Notes: generated by a model not told the origin, from the sequence alone. 64,000 nt of DNA from Clytia hemisphaerica (GCA_902728285.1 CACVBU010000696.1:1-64000), one strand, 5' to 3'. Positions 45,593 to 57,905 are shown, counted from the stretch's first letter. A program made the numbers and translations.

Positions 45593-46717
45593 ATATGAAC
45601 CTTGAAGCATCATGAAGATTTACAACGGGAAGAATGAATACGTGCTTCCTTCTTGTGTTCATAATAATGATTGATTTCGATCGACATCAAGTCATATCAA
45701 CCAATTTTATTGTTTACTAAATCCAAGTAGAAATCAAACATTCGAAACAACATTGATATAATCATGTCAATAAAAAAAACCATCATTTTTTGTGTTAAGC
45801 AAAGCAAGGATGTACAGATCAGTGTTCACTGTGTATTTCATAATCGGAAAGCAAGAGTTATTGAAGCTTGAATTTGAGTTTGGATTTGGTATTGAATGTG
45901 ATTTTTGGCACTTTGAGCCTCAAATTGTTCTTATCCTGTTCTTATTTATAAGGTGTAAAAAAGGTATTTTAGGAGCTATACCCAATTTTTACTACTCTAA
46001 CCCCTAAATTGCTTGAATTTGAGTAATTTTAGGCTCAGCATTGTTCTTAAATTGTTGTTATTTTTTGGCTATTTTGAGCCTCATTGTTCTCATATAAAAA
46101 GTTTATAAGGTAGAATAAAGTGAAGATATAGCATTTACCATTGCATTTTGGTTCTCGAAATTCGCTCTTCTTTATGGCACGTAATGCCAAAGTATTTTTT
46201 CATGTAGATATTTCTATAGACATCAATCAGCACGAGTCCGCACATAATTTTAACGTTGAAGCAAGGAGTTTTTCTTTACAAGAAGTTTTTTTCAAAACGA
46301 TTTAATGGAATCTCGGTAAACCTAAAAGCAACGTCTTAATAGTCTCTGATGAAACACGTTTAAAATTACCTTCAATTTTGGTTGCTCAAAACTCTTTAAA
46401 CATATAGGATGTATCATAAAGGATACCCTGAAACTGGAACATTTAGAACCTTGCCTAAAGATACATTTCTTATTGGACATTCTACTGTATTCATTATCAT
46501 CAATGATGATTTTTTTTCCTCAATAATTCTGTATCAATCAGCACATCCATCAAAAGGAAGCGTGGTTTTAACCTATTAAACTTCTTGTCGTGGTCTATAC
46601 TCTGTAACTTCCCCTTGATTTCTTTGGCATTATCTGCTTAGTATTGCATAAAAGATGATTTTTTGGCATTTCATAAGAAATACTAAAGCCAATATCTGGT
46701 AGGAAACTTTTAATTTC

Positions 46718-46918
46718 GTGGAGACTATTAATTTAGTCAGCCGAGCTGATGGGGCCATCAACCTATACCTCTATCCAGCACACATCGCAGAGAAATTTAA
46801 GAAGTCTAGATTTGAGTTTGAAAGGGAACAACAGTTCCTAAATGATCCAGTTGATAAATCAGGGGTATCGAGACATAAATACCACGTTAATTATCCAACA
46901 AAGTTTCGGACATGACCT
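46718..46918 (+). pseudogene. Unidentified coding-like fragment
   Basis: An open stretch of about 65 codons with balanced composition, unlike its AT-rich surroundings. Its translation includes INLVSRADGAINLYLYPAHI and EKFKKSRFEFEREQQ, ending in a TGA. I do not recognise the family. No upstream exon or good acceptor in phase could be assigned, and no ATG begins it. It might be a remnant exon or a fragment of a mobile element. The rest of 45600-48180 shows nothing recognisable. Confidence 0.25.
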
Positions 46919-48189
46919 TTTTCGAGTTGGTCTGACTTTGTGTAAATGAATCTCCTCTCTTGGCAAAAAAAGTGATCTCGCTTACACTGATTACAGAGCG
47001 ATCGAGATAACTGCTTTATAGATTAATGAATGGAGATTCAATTTGACGACAGATTACTCAATAAAGGAAGTAGGCCGTACCAGTTGCACTGATAGGATAG
47101 ATAAAGGAAAAATCCTTCGCTATTTACAGTGTTATTCCTTCGATGTAAATTTTACTTGTGATAGTAAGACATTAAAACCCTTTTTATGTTGACCCTTCTT
47201 TATCTATCTCTAGTATTGAAAAACTTTATTCAAATAAAAGGTTCTACACTCGACTTTTTTTATTGACCTGATCTTGACCTTTATTTACAAAAATTACTTT
47301 ATAATCATTTTCGGTCATTCATTTCGTCATATAAGTGGACGACTACTCAACGTGGGTACACTTGACATTACAAATAGTTTAATTACTAAGAACACCATGT
47401 TTGTTTTGTTTGACTAATCGTCTCTATTTCAATATTAAGGTAGAGGGTTAAGCAGTAAGAAAGCTCTCGTATTTCCGGGTCCTCGTAGCAGGGTTTAAGG
47501 AAGTAGAAATATCTTGTTATAAAGACATCTTACTTTCGTTATTACTCAGTCAGTTTCTGTTTAATGTATGTAATATGATATTGCGGATACTAGAAAGTTC
47601 AAATGCTGGTGTTTTTCGATCTTACACTTGTATCGCTAGTTAATCTTTTTTTGTCTGATGGCTCTTTGGTTTTAAGACTATTATTAATTAAGTCTCATAA
47701 TGACAGTGTATGTGGTGAACATTGACACGTCTTCTACCACTTATTTGTATGGACGGAGAGATAGTTGAAACATTGTTCTTAAAACTGAGTGGGTAGTATA
47801 TGAGTTAGTACTAGTTTGAGTTTAGACTTTAAGAAAGGAAACATTTTGAAATAAATCGTCGCCACACGGTTTGTTTAGTTGCTTTGAACAAATTATCGCT
47901 AAATTTTTTCCTGCATGTGTCTCTCAACTCGAACTATTTCACGTATTTTGTAATATGCATAACATGAAATCCGTTATCTTACGTAACTATCCGCCAAATA
48001 CTTATTGTTTATCAAACGCTTAAGATTTTCGTTTAGCAGTTCATCATTTGATTTGGAGGTGTTATTGTTTCGTAGTACTATCATACTGTATATACATATA
48101 TTATTATTATTATTATTTGGATATTTCTCTTCTCAAGCAAGTTTCTTGATTAAGTTCAGCTAAATATTTAAGATCCATCTCCGTTCCAA

Positions 48190-48356
48190 GGGGGTAAGGT
48201 TTGATATGTGGCGGAATTCCATAGGAAGATACAAAAATCTGTCAAAAATAACTGGAATTCCATGGGGGTAGCCTTTTAAATCCAGCATCTCCAGCCACAA
48301 AATGATGGACCTCCTCAACAGGGGGTGTACGGTTTTTTTCTGGAAAAGCCCATTGC
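48190..48356. repeat. Fragment of the GGCTATTCCAGAAA family
   Basis: Ends in TTTTCTGGAAAAGCCCATTG, similar to the right end of 60811-61086, and contains CCTCCTCAACAGGGGGTGTAC, close to CCTCCTCAACATAGGGGATAC there. The left half is poorly conserved. Confidence 0.5.
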
Positions 48357-48394
48357 TTTAAAAATAAAAACCTATTTTGATCCTCATGTCTTTT

Positions 48395-48600
48395 CAAAAG
48401 TACGTGAACAATTTACTATTTTAACATTTCCCAAACATCCACTTATTTTATTATACACCGTTGGAAAGATATCATCGAGGAGAATAGTCTAACAGGTTTT
48501 TGAAGCCTTGAAAAATGAAGATTTTCACAGATACCAACAAAAGTGGATGCTTTGAAAATTTTAAAAAATTTAAAAGGTTCCCTTTTTAAGGATCTTGCAG
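48395..48600. repeat. Dispersed repeat, CACCGTTGGAAAGAT family
   Basis: TTATACACCGTTGGAAAGAT followed by CGAGGAGAA also occurs at about 59727-59760, with similar flanks (TTTTCAAAAGTA, TGAAAAATGAAGATTTTCA). It is a two-copy repeat in this window. Confidence 0.6.
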
Positions 48601-48609
48601 GCTCTAAGT

Positions 48610-48750
48610 ATACGTTTTAAAAATTTTTGAAGCCTTCGGATGTTCATAACTTTTTGAGTTTCAAGCCTAAAAATGTTCTTAACTTGTTCTTAACATTTTG
48701 GCCATCGGAGCCTTATGTTCTTATATAGTTTGTTCTTATAAAAAAACTTT
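48610..48750. mobile_element. ACACG-family MITE, copy 4
   Basis: TACGTTTTAAAAATTTTTGAAGCC at the left (end eroded) and GTTTGTTCTTATAAAAAAAC at the right. The body shows AAGCCTTCGGATGTTC, AAGCCTAAAAATGTTCTTAA and TTTTGGCCATCGGAGCC. Confidence 0.6.
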
Positions 48751-50767
48751 TATGCTTATAAATGAAAAAAGAACTGGTATCTACCAAAATCATGACAGTA
48801 TTTTGTTATCATCTTTAGAAAGGCCAGGTTGATCACCAGTTATTCTTTATGTTTTTTACCGATAAAGAAAGTATCGGGTTTTCTTTCAAATGTACAGACG
48901 TTTCAATCATTTGTCAGCTTGTCAACAGCATGCTTTAAAATATTTAGTTATGATTTGTCATTGTGTGACTAGGTTTCCAGATTGCTCAAAGAGACTCCTT
49001 TGTATCTGTTTTAAGTCTGTTTCCGAAAAAACACTGTCTGACCCAGTCATTTTTTGTCTAACCTACTCATTATGTCATCTTAACAAGTCCTGCTGTGACA
49101 TGTTTGAAAGGTTGACGAATTTGAAAGTACGCTGACACTGTCTAATTCGATTTTCAAGGGGAACGGATTTTCAAAGGGAATGGATTTTCATCGGATAAGG
49201 GAAAGTATCGAATACTAGAGTGTCGTTTAGGAGAATTTCTTGTCAACGGTAGCTTTCGATGTTATCGAATCATTGAGCGTATCTAGAAATAGAACGTCGA
49301 ATTTGAAAGAATTAGTATTTACGTGAGCTGAGAAACTGATGATGTCAATAAACCTTTATAGCTATCGTGGTTAGCTTTTGCTTAGGGAAGCTTATACTTA
49401 CACAATCATAGCTTGTGTTTTTAGCCTTGTTAGTGCAACTTTTTATGCAATGTTAGTAGAATTTGTATGTCCTTTGAAAAAGAACTGGCTATTAATTCTA
49501 GCAAGGCTCAAATCAATTGTTCGTTAGTATCCTAGGCAACACCCTTTTTGACGATGTGTAACCCACTCTAAGAAAGTATCGACTTGTCATATACCGACAA
49601 AGCAATCGGCTTTATGACTGTTTTCATGCAGCTATTTCAATTTTTGCCAATCTTCATTTTCTATTTGTCACTTTTGTCCTTTCTTATAGTATCAGGGCAA
49701 AATAAGACGTCAATATTTGGTTTCAAAGGAATTCTGAGCACGAGTTTAATTTGTCCTGACGCTAAGCTGATTTACATGATTTCACTTAATAAAAGTTCCA
49801 GTGAAACAGTAATCAATACAATATATCAATCTATTATTTATCTAAAGGGGAAATAAATGTGGTAGGGGGTATCGATAGATAGGTATAGTTTATTCAAGTT
49901 CGCTATAGAAATTCCCGGGACATTTTTTTGTGAAATATTGAATACATCCTAGGTATATTTTGGATCCACTTGATTAGCTGGGTTGTTTGCACCTTTTTTG
50001 CATACTTTTTCTTGAATCTTAGAAAATTATTATTTAGATATTCAATATTTTAAGGGTTGGTCCCTGTTTTTATGAAGGTTGATATATTGATCTTATTGTG
50101 GGATAAATTTTGCCAATTTTTCTTAGCTCGAACCCCTCTTTATTAAGAATTAGCAAAACACGGAAGACGGATCGAGGTCTTCATTTTCAAAACTTGACGA
50201 GAATCTGGGTCGACTTTTATAAGGCTAGAAAGAAAGAGAAAAGATGGGGGATAATTTAAGGAAGAGAGGGTTTGGCCTAACCCTGTTCCTCATTATATAT
50301 ACGATTTCTTTGTAATACATAATGCTAGTTTCAAGTTTAACACCTTAATCTAACCATAACTGCTAGAAGCTGATTTCATAACTTTTAATGTATTTTGATC
50401 TGTTGCCAGATAATTTGTAAAGTATTTGTCTGGTGATGATGATTAGTTGATAGGTGCCAGTCAGTTAGATGTCGAGATCGATTTATTTCAATGCAATTTA
50501 AACTGTTATTTCAAGTGCTTCACAGTCATCACCACATGGAATTCGAGCAACTAAATCTGTTCTGACACGTCATACTGGCACCTCTTTTTTACCTGACAAA
50601 GGAATATGTATAACTTTTTGTGGTATTCGCAGGCATTGACATTTTTTAGTCGTATTAGTCAATGTTAGATTTTGATTTTATCATATAGAGAAAAACAGAT
50701 TTTGTCATAAAACCAGTATTCTGTACGACTTTTGTGATTTCAAGTTTCGTACAATTTGGTAGAGAGT

Positions 50768-50932
50768 TACAATAGAGTCTCCATAAATCGGCCACGCACG
50801 GAGAACGCAAATCTGTTTGAGTTTTTCGAGAAATTTCGAGTTATGGAGTGAGAATTATAAGACACTGTTAACTGAGGGGACCGTAAAACTTGTTCGAGTT
50901 AAGGAGAAATTCGACTTATAGAGGCTCCAATA
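50768..50932. mobile_element. Pogo/Tigger-like MITE, copy 3
   Basis: Begins TACAATAGAGTCTCCATAAA and ends TAGAGGCTCCAATA. It shares GAAATTTCGAGTTATGGAG and TTGTTCGAGTTAAGGAG with the copy at 18758-18930. Confidence 0.65.
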
Positions 50933-52350
50933 TGTGAAAAGCTATTTAATTTTGTTCGGGTCTGAACTAGGGTGTAAAGTGTCGGTTACTGATAGCATCT
51001 GTTTAATTTAATTTGAAAGATTCAAATCTATTGGTTTTTAACCGTTAGAACGTACAGAATATTATGGTTTTTGATGTTTACAACTTTACGAAAGACTCCA
51101 GATTAAAAAAGAGCAACATTTTTTGGATTCTTACAAGTTATTCAATAAACTGTTAAAACATTGTTCGAAAAAGCCGATTTTCATTTTTGTTATAAACGTG
51201 ACCATCATTCTGTGGCGAATACAAGATAACAGTTCTAAACAAAATTGGCAACATTCTAGTGACGCTGTTATGAATTAATCCGATTCTTGTGACATACCGA
51301 TAAGTATGGAAAGTCCTAAAGCTTTATCCATTAGTTTCTTAGACTGGAGTCGTTTATAATGCGTGTAATACTAATAATACCAATACTAATAATAATAATA
51401 CGGGATTTAGTTTGTATAAAATTGTTCCATTCATTACTTTTTGCTTTATTTCTACTATGTATAAATTAGTCGTCTAGCTTGCTAGACTATTAGTTTCTAC
51501 GCATTCCATATTTCACCACAGGTTTCCACTAAGTTAAGCATTATTTCAAGTAATTCATTAAAAGAATCTTTAAGTTCATTTGATCTGTAAGATAAGGGCA
51601 ATATTAGATTTTAAGTCCTGAAAATCAAGGGTTGCAATACCCCGTTATCATTCCTATAAAAATAAAGATCTTGCTTTTATGTGGTAAGTTTTGTGAGTGC
51701 GGTTGATGCTCTGATGTAATGATTTGATTGTAATCAAGGAACTTGTTGTAATTAATTTGATTGACTGAAAACATGGATATGACTTGATGACGTAATCTTG
51801 ATTAGATTTCAACCAATCGAAAGTGACTGTGATTCAAAAAATGTTAACAAAAATGATTTTCTTTCATTTCCCGTCATATCTTTTTCTGTTTTCTGTATAC
51901 ATATTCAGTTGTTTCATTTTTTTGGTTCGTGGTATATGTTTGTGGTTCGTATAGAGAGGCTGTTCTGGAGACGGAGTGTTTGGTTATGACTGATATGGCT
52001 GGCTTGAATTGAAAATGCTACCTTAGAGCTAACTTTTTAAGTCCTTCGACTCTGGTTATTACCTATTAAAAGACGGCTGATATGTACGACTGACTTTGAG
52101 TTATCGGTGATGATCATATCTGTTAGGTTTTTTACTTCCATAAAGATTTTAGCTACCTTTGGCCCTGTTTGGCTTTTTATTAGTGTAAACATCACGATAT
52201 ATAGTTATCCTAATGTGGTCACTCTGGGGTTTTGCGTTGTCATTTTTAACACCATGTCTGGTTCGAGACGCCTCTGAAACTTGTTAAAGACATTTTCTCA
52301 CAAATAATCTCTTCACTTTCTCTGAAAGTTTTTGGTTCGGGTTTTTGTGT

Positions 52351-52694
52351 CATTACACGCTTTTCTTTATAAGAATGGTGTTTTTTAATCATGATGGATA
52401 TTCTTAACTTTTTGGGGAAAATCATCCTGAAATATTCTCAGAGTATTCTTACGTTAGGATCCGATCTAGTCTGATTTTAGGATGTAATACATACCTCAAG
52501 CAAAGATTTGGCATTTTTGTGAAAGCTTATAGCATTGCTAGGAGATATTTCATGATTACCAGGTAAAATCTTTTAAAAATTGATATTGTTACAGTCAGTT
52601 GGCAAATTCCATGATGGTGGCATATTCTTATTTTTTTTGTCATTTTCATCATGAATAGTCTTATAAAGTATATTCTTATAAAAAAGCGTGTAAT
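52351..52694. mobile_element. ACACG-family MITE, copy 5 (longer subtype)
   Basis: Perfect outer ends CATTACACGCTTTT and AAAAAGCGTGTAATG. The body has ATAAGAATGGTGTTTTTTAA and ATCATCCTGAAATATTCT, shared with the copy at 62308 rather than with the short copies. Confidence 0.75.
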
Positions 52695-53239
52695 GCAAAA
52701 TATTTCTCTACTATTCTGTCGAATTCTCTAGAACATTACTTCACTGTGGATTAATCGGACCTTAAAATGCCAATGATTGCTAAAGTTATAAAGCGTTGCA
52801 GTAATTAGAAGTTTTGAGAGTTGATTGTATTGTCCATAGTGTTGGGAAGAAGAAAAGCTTGGGATAAGCGTAGACGAAAAATCGTACGTGCGACTACGGC
52901 TACGGCGGCCGGAACATTTTATTCGTTCAGTTTTTTCTCCTCTCACTTTCTCAAACTTTGTTTTGGTTCAGAGATGTTATTATTTAGTTGCTCATTAATC
53001 TCCTATCAAACATGATATGTTATACTGTATACATCCTGTCTGACATCTACTAGCTCAAGAAAATTTTCTCTTTTTAATTTCTTTCAAACAAGAAAAAAAA
53101 AGTAATCGATCGGATGAAGAAAAAAGAGCCGAGTTGTTTATGGTAGAGGTGATCTATTGTTTAACGTAAACACGTATAAGCAGTTGACAGAGATTCGAAA
53201 TTTCAAAAGTCACACTCAGCATATTCGTCAATATATAGC

Positions 53240-53248
53240 TATAAAAGG
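53240..53248 (+). promoter_or_regulatory. TATA box before RHOBTB exon B
   Basis: TATAAAAGG, about 100 nt upstream of the ATG at 53348, an independent promoter signal for exon B. Confidence 0.6.
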
Positions 53249-53347
53249 ATACAATGATCGCTGAAGACATGCAGTTGAACTAATTATTACAATATAATCA
53301 ATCATATTGGCGAATAGAATCTTTGTAGGCCAACATAAAGCTTTAAC

Positions 53348-56300
53348 ATGGCTGGAGTTGTCAAGAAAATCAGCCGTCGATTCGGCCCAAAATTGAATGA
53401 AAAGGAAATGAAATGTGTCGTTGTAGGAGATAATGGAATCGGAAAAACTCGTTTAATTTGTTCTTACGTTTATAATCAACCGTGTACCGATATTGATGCA
53501 TTGAACTCACCCACACATACACCGACCATATTTGCCAATCATAACGTCGATAAAAACACGGCAGAATTTCAACTCCGTCATAAGTACGGTCGTCGTAATG
53601 TGAAACTTTTGATATGGGATACATTCGGCGATCATCAGAAGGATCGGGAATATTCTTATAACGATGCCGATATCATATTTGTCTGTTTTAATATCGGAAG
53701 TCTCCAATCATTAGAAAGTGTAGCATCGCATTGGATATACGAGCTTAAGAAGTATTGTAAACATATTCCCGTCGTCCTAGTAGGATTACAAGCCGATCGC
53801 CGACATAACGATCCAAAGAAATACTATAATCATGAACGTAAAATCCGGTCGTTGAGGGAATACCTTCAATGTCCAACTCGGTTATCGACGCGTCGCTCCA
53901 GGCGTAGCAAACGATCCAGATGTATCGATTCTGACATTGCGCGGAAAGTAGCTTCAGATATCGGCGCTCTTTTATATTTCGAAACGTCGGTAGCTACAAA
54001 ATTCGGTGTTAGGGAACTTTTTTCGACTGCCGTTCAAATAGGCATGCTTAAGAAATCACAAAGGACTGAAAATGCATTTCTAAACCGTAAAGCTGAGATG
54101 CTTCAGCCACCCTATTTGAATGACAAATCCAAAGAACCATGTATAAGTGTTAAGCACAAGACAGATTTTTTCTTTCGATCTTTATTCAAAGACTTAACAG
54201 ACACGCCATCAAAACTGACGGATCTTGAATTTGAACTCGATGATGGTACAATATGGGTACATAGTCTAGTTCTAGCATTATCTGTACCAACACTGAAGAC
54301 TTTATTTCAAGACCTATCAACACTATATACAGAGGATTCAAAACCTCGTGATCGATTTTCGTTAGATTTCCCTGGATTCGAACGATGTTCAGTTTCATTT
54401 GAGAATCAGAAACCTCGTTTTCATTTCAAAATTCAAGGCCAAATAAACATTTTCAAAAGCATTTTAGAATTCTATTACACTGGAGATATTTCAGATTTGG
54501 ATAGTTTTGAAGACATTATAGAAATGGCAAATTCGTTGGACTTTAGCGAAGTAGTTCACTATCTATCAGATGATGAGGATTGTTCAAGGCTCCTACTCAG
54601 TGCATACATACAATACATGGGTCAACATTACACGGAAAATAACATTCTATCAGACATAACATTCTTGGTCGGACAAGACTTGGTAGAGATTCCAGCACAT
54701 AGAGTGATTTTATCACAACGCAGTGATGTTTTTTCAGCAATGCTTTTAAATGGTGATTTTGTAGAAAGTTCAACTTGTAAGGTAAGCTATTTCTGCACAT
54801 TCAATTGCTTTTATAGTGTCTTTGCCAATCAGCAAAATGTTTTCTACAAACTTTGTCATTTGTAGTCAGTATACAGTAATAAACTTTGAACTTCTCGTCT
54901 GATTATAATTGGTCTCATGTTTGAGACAAGAGGCTGGTAATGATGATGTATCAGCATAATACCCCTCTTGAGGGCTAAGCATTCTGCACCAAACTCTTGC
55001 TTGGTGATTGTTTATTAGTAGGGTACGGGGCAAATAACTTCTAGGATTTTCGTACATATCTTGCGTGTATAGGCAAGGGTCATAGCCTTCTTAAGGAACC
55101 AGAACATCTAACATCAGTTAAACATATCCAAAACACGAATTTTTGTTTATTTATATTCGTGATTTCCTTTCAGAAACTGTTTCTGTTTGTTTATTTGTCT
55201 TATGAGATATTTTATTTAACATCACATCTAAATTTATTAAGTAAACATGAAAGTGTCTAATTCTAAAACCTCCAGGCCTCAGACATGTCTGAAAAAGCAT
55301 GTTAATACTTGATCGCTTTTAGCAATAAAGAAGGAAAAGAGCAGATACGAATCCTAGCCTAGGCTTTCGATCGGTGCGTGTGCGCTGCTCGGTTACTGTG
55401 TAAAGCGGGAATACAGGTAGTGAGCACCCCACTTTCAATTAATTAATTGCGTAGAAAAAACGCGGGTGACGTCTAGTATAGGCTAGGATGCAGGTAATTT
55501 CCCTTAGTAAGATATAGGGTATATACGTCACATTGAGACACGTTCATTTTACATGAATATAGATTAGAACTATGTTTACATTGCTTCTCTCAGGTTGAAA
55601 GAAAAATATTTTTTTGTTCATTGCTTTAATGAATTTCCTTTCCACTTCCCTCTTACGAGAATCTTCTCATCTGGATGATGACAACAAAATTTTCTTCAGT
55701 TTTTTTTTACTTCCGTATTTCGTTATAACCTGCTCTTTTCCTTTCGACAACATTTATCAAAGCATAATCAATTAATGATTAATTTACTCGTTAATTAAGA
55801 TTCCTTTTATCATTAAGGGTAATTACTGACGATCGTTTAGTCAGCTGATAAGGAGCTGATAAAAATAAAGATGTACGTACACGGGTATATTATGATAGAT
55901 TTACACCTGTTTTTTTTTTAATCCGAGTACCCAACCATTACCAATAGCATACTGATAATAATAAAGCTTTACAGGTTTGCAGGCCACCGTGAAGACACAT
56001 GGGCATCTATAAACCGCTCGTACCGTTTACAAATTATAGAGGCCCATTCTGAAAATTTAACCAAAACACTGACGTAGAGAACATTTTAGTCTTATCTTCT
56101 GCTTATATAGCCCGGTAACCTAGCGACGGAAAGCCGTTTACTGAATCTGTTTTTTAATGGCGATAGCTTCAGCAAGGAGAGCTACATGTTTTTTTATAAG
56201 AAAATCCAAATTTTTTGAAGCCTTCGGATGCCCTTAACATGCTCTTATTTTCACCATTTTTTGGTAATTTTTGACCATTTTCCTAAAAGATATGGTGTTT

Positions 56301-57724
56301 TTGAGTCGGCAAAGCCTTAAAATATTCTTAACTTTTTTTTAACATTTTTGCTATCGAAGCCATTATGTTCTTATATAGTTTGTTCTTATCATAGTTGAAG
56401 TAATGAAAATTATTGTTTCAATACTGACAGTTTCATATTTTTTCAAAAATTTCTTATAAATAAAAAATGTGTAACTTCAAGTGTCTAAAATCTTTTCTTT
56501 AATGACGATAGCTTTAGCAAAAAGAGCTAAAATTTCAAGTGTCGAAATCTTTTTTTTTTCATAGGTTGATTTTCGTGATACCAATCTTGAAAGTTTCCGA
56601 TCCGTGTTGGAATACCTCTACACTGGTGAATGCAAGGAGATGTCGGATTTGCACGGAACACTTCAATTGGCTAACTTCTTATGTTTGAGGCATTTGGTAA
56701 TGATCTGTGAAGATCGTATCGCGAAATATATCACACAGATGAGACAAGAAGAGAATAATGATGTCTATGAATATGTTATTGGTACGTATAATCTGCTTCC
56801 CCCAGCCGGGTCATACCAAAGATTCCCAAAATGGTACTTTATGCCTCTCTGCTTGATGCTCAGCAATTATGTGAAGGATCAAGGATATGTGGAGCAATCC
56901 AGAGAGAAAGAGTGGCGCCCTCCCCTACCTTCGGGTGGATAGCTATCGAAAGAGGAGCCTTCGGGTCGCCTCCGACTGCGGTCGCAGACTTATTTACTTA
57001 TAATCTGTTTCCACAAAGGGATTTGTTTGATTTTCTGGAAGAGCAAATTTCAACTTAATGCTGGCAGTCCTCCCTGCTCTGTTCTGGTTTTATGATTTAT
57101 TTTCAATTTTTTCAAAATTTTAATCAACTTTAGCCCTTAAATTTTTGCCAAGCTTTCAATAAATATTCATTCAAAATATGATAAGAAACTATTTGGACTG
57201 GACTTTTTTTTAACTACAGGAGAGATTGGGGAGTATCAAAATCTTTGAAAGTCTTTTAATGCTCCTTTAAATGTTTTTGGGGGAGTTTCATTCTCATAAA
57301 ATGAATGGAAAACCATTCGGGTGCATAGTCTTTTTGTGTACTCATAAACCTTGATGGAATGTTCGTTGATCCTGCAATGTGAACTTTTATATCACTTGCT
57401 GAATAAATCAATATGACCAATTCCTTAATATCTTTTTCAGGATCGTATATTCTTGGTGAATACCACAATGCTCCACAATTGTCAGCATGGTGTCTTCATT
57501 TCATGTCGACCAACTATAACGATTTGTGTCGTCACCAGAAAAAAGAGATGAAGAATTCACTTGATGAGGAAACCTTGAAGCATTTGGAGGAACATCGTTG
57601 GCCACCTGTCTGGTATTTGAAAGAACAAGATTATTATGAGAAGACCGTCCAAAGAATGCTGACTGAGCAAAATGAGAAGCGGGAACGAAAGAAAAGGAAA
57701 CGAATCTGTTCTGGATGTTTTTGA
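53348..57724 (+). CDS. RHOBTB: RHOBTB family protein, complete three-exon model
   Basis: Exons 53348-54781, 56565-56781 and 57441-57724 (1434, 217 and 284 nt; phases 0 and 1) give 644 residues; human RHOBTB1 is 696. GTPase domain: P loop GDNGIGKT (27-34), WDTFGDH (90-96), LVGLQADRRH (144-153, not NKxD) and FETS (211-214). A basic loop RRSRRSKRSR lies at about 182-191. First BTB near LTDLEFELDDGTIWVHSLVL; second BTB near LSDITFLVGQDLVEIPAHRV, continued in exon 2 (FRSVLEYLYTGECKEMSD). The C-terminal RHOBTB region has GEYHNAPQLSAWCLHFMSTN and HRWPPVWYLKE, nearly identical to the vertebrate signature. The tail is basic and ends CSGCF, with no CAAX box. Intron 1 holds MITEs (about 55351-55489 and 56184-56473); intron 2 a GC-richer insert (about 56796-57055). 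Family role: Cullin-3 substrate adaptor with a GTPase domain that probably does not cycle normally. Confidence 0.93.
55351..55489. mobile_element. Possible MITE in RHOBTB intron 1
   Basis: ATCCTAGCCTAGGC at the left and TATAGGCTAGGAT at the right are inverted ends of about 12 bp around a GC-richer core. Short ends and no clear target duplication keep this tentative. Confidence 0.4.
56184..56473. mobile_element. ACACG-family MITE, copy 6
   Basis: ACATGTTTTTTTATAAGAAA at the left and CTTATAAATAAAAAATGTGT at the right. The body has GAAGCCTTCGGATGCCCTTA and TTTTTGCTATCGAAGCC. Near its end TTGTTCTTATCATAG suggests an internal insertion of about 70 bp. It ends about 90 bp before RHOBTB exon 2. Confidence 0.65.
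56796..57055. repeat. GC-richer insert in RHOBTB intron 2
   Basis: Between CCCCCAGCCGGGTCATACC and CAAATTTCAACTTAATGC the GC content is clearly above that of the flanking intron, and both plus frames are partly open. The part AAAATGGTACTTTATGCCTC resembles SINE-like sequence known from several invertebrates (from memory, unverified). It is not part of the RHOBTB reading frame. Confidence 0.35.
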
Positions 57725-57734
57725 TTTGGTTAGT

Positions 57735-57905
57735 TTTTTACGTGGTAACTCCTGGTTGGTTTGATTGGTCACGTGATTACTGCTGATTGGTTGGATCGGT
57801 CACGTGATTACTTCTGATTGGATTGATCGGTCACATGATCACTTCTGATTGTTTGAATCGGTCACGTGATTACTTTGATTGGTTGGATCTGTCACGTGAT
57901 CACTA
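57735..57905. repeat. 31-bp minisatellite with CACGTG and ATTGG motifs
   Basis: GTCACGTGAT occurs at 57768, 57799, 57861 and 57891, with a variant (CACATG) at 57830, spaced 31, 31, 31 and 30 bp. Between them lies TCTGATTGGTTGGATCG or close variants. Each unit therefore pairs an E-box (the extended form GTCACGTGA is bound by the MITF/TFE family) with an inverted CCAAT box. It starts within 50 bp of the RHOBTB stop codon, so it may be in the 3' UTR or act as a regulatory array. Confidence 0.85.

Noticed and set aside
56831-57058. 75-codon frame in RHOBTB intron 2
   Set aside because: It lies between good donor and acceptor sites, and skipping it gives the conserved RHOBTB C terminus; it belongs to the GC-richer insert.
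57735-57905. CRISPR-like array (31-bp period)
   Set aside because: Spacer-like parts are themselves repeated, the context is an animal gene and no cas genes are present; it is a minisatellite.
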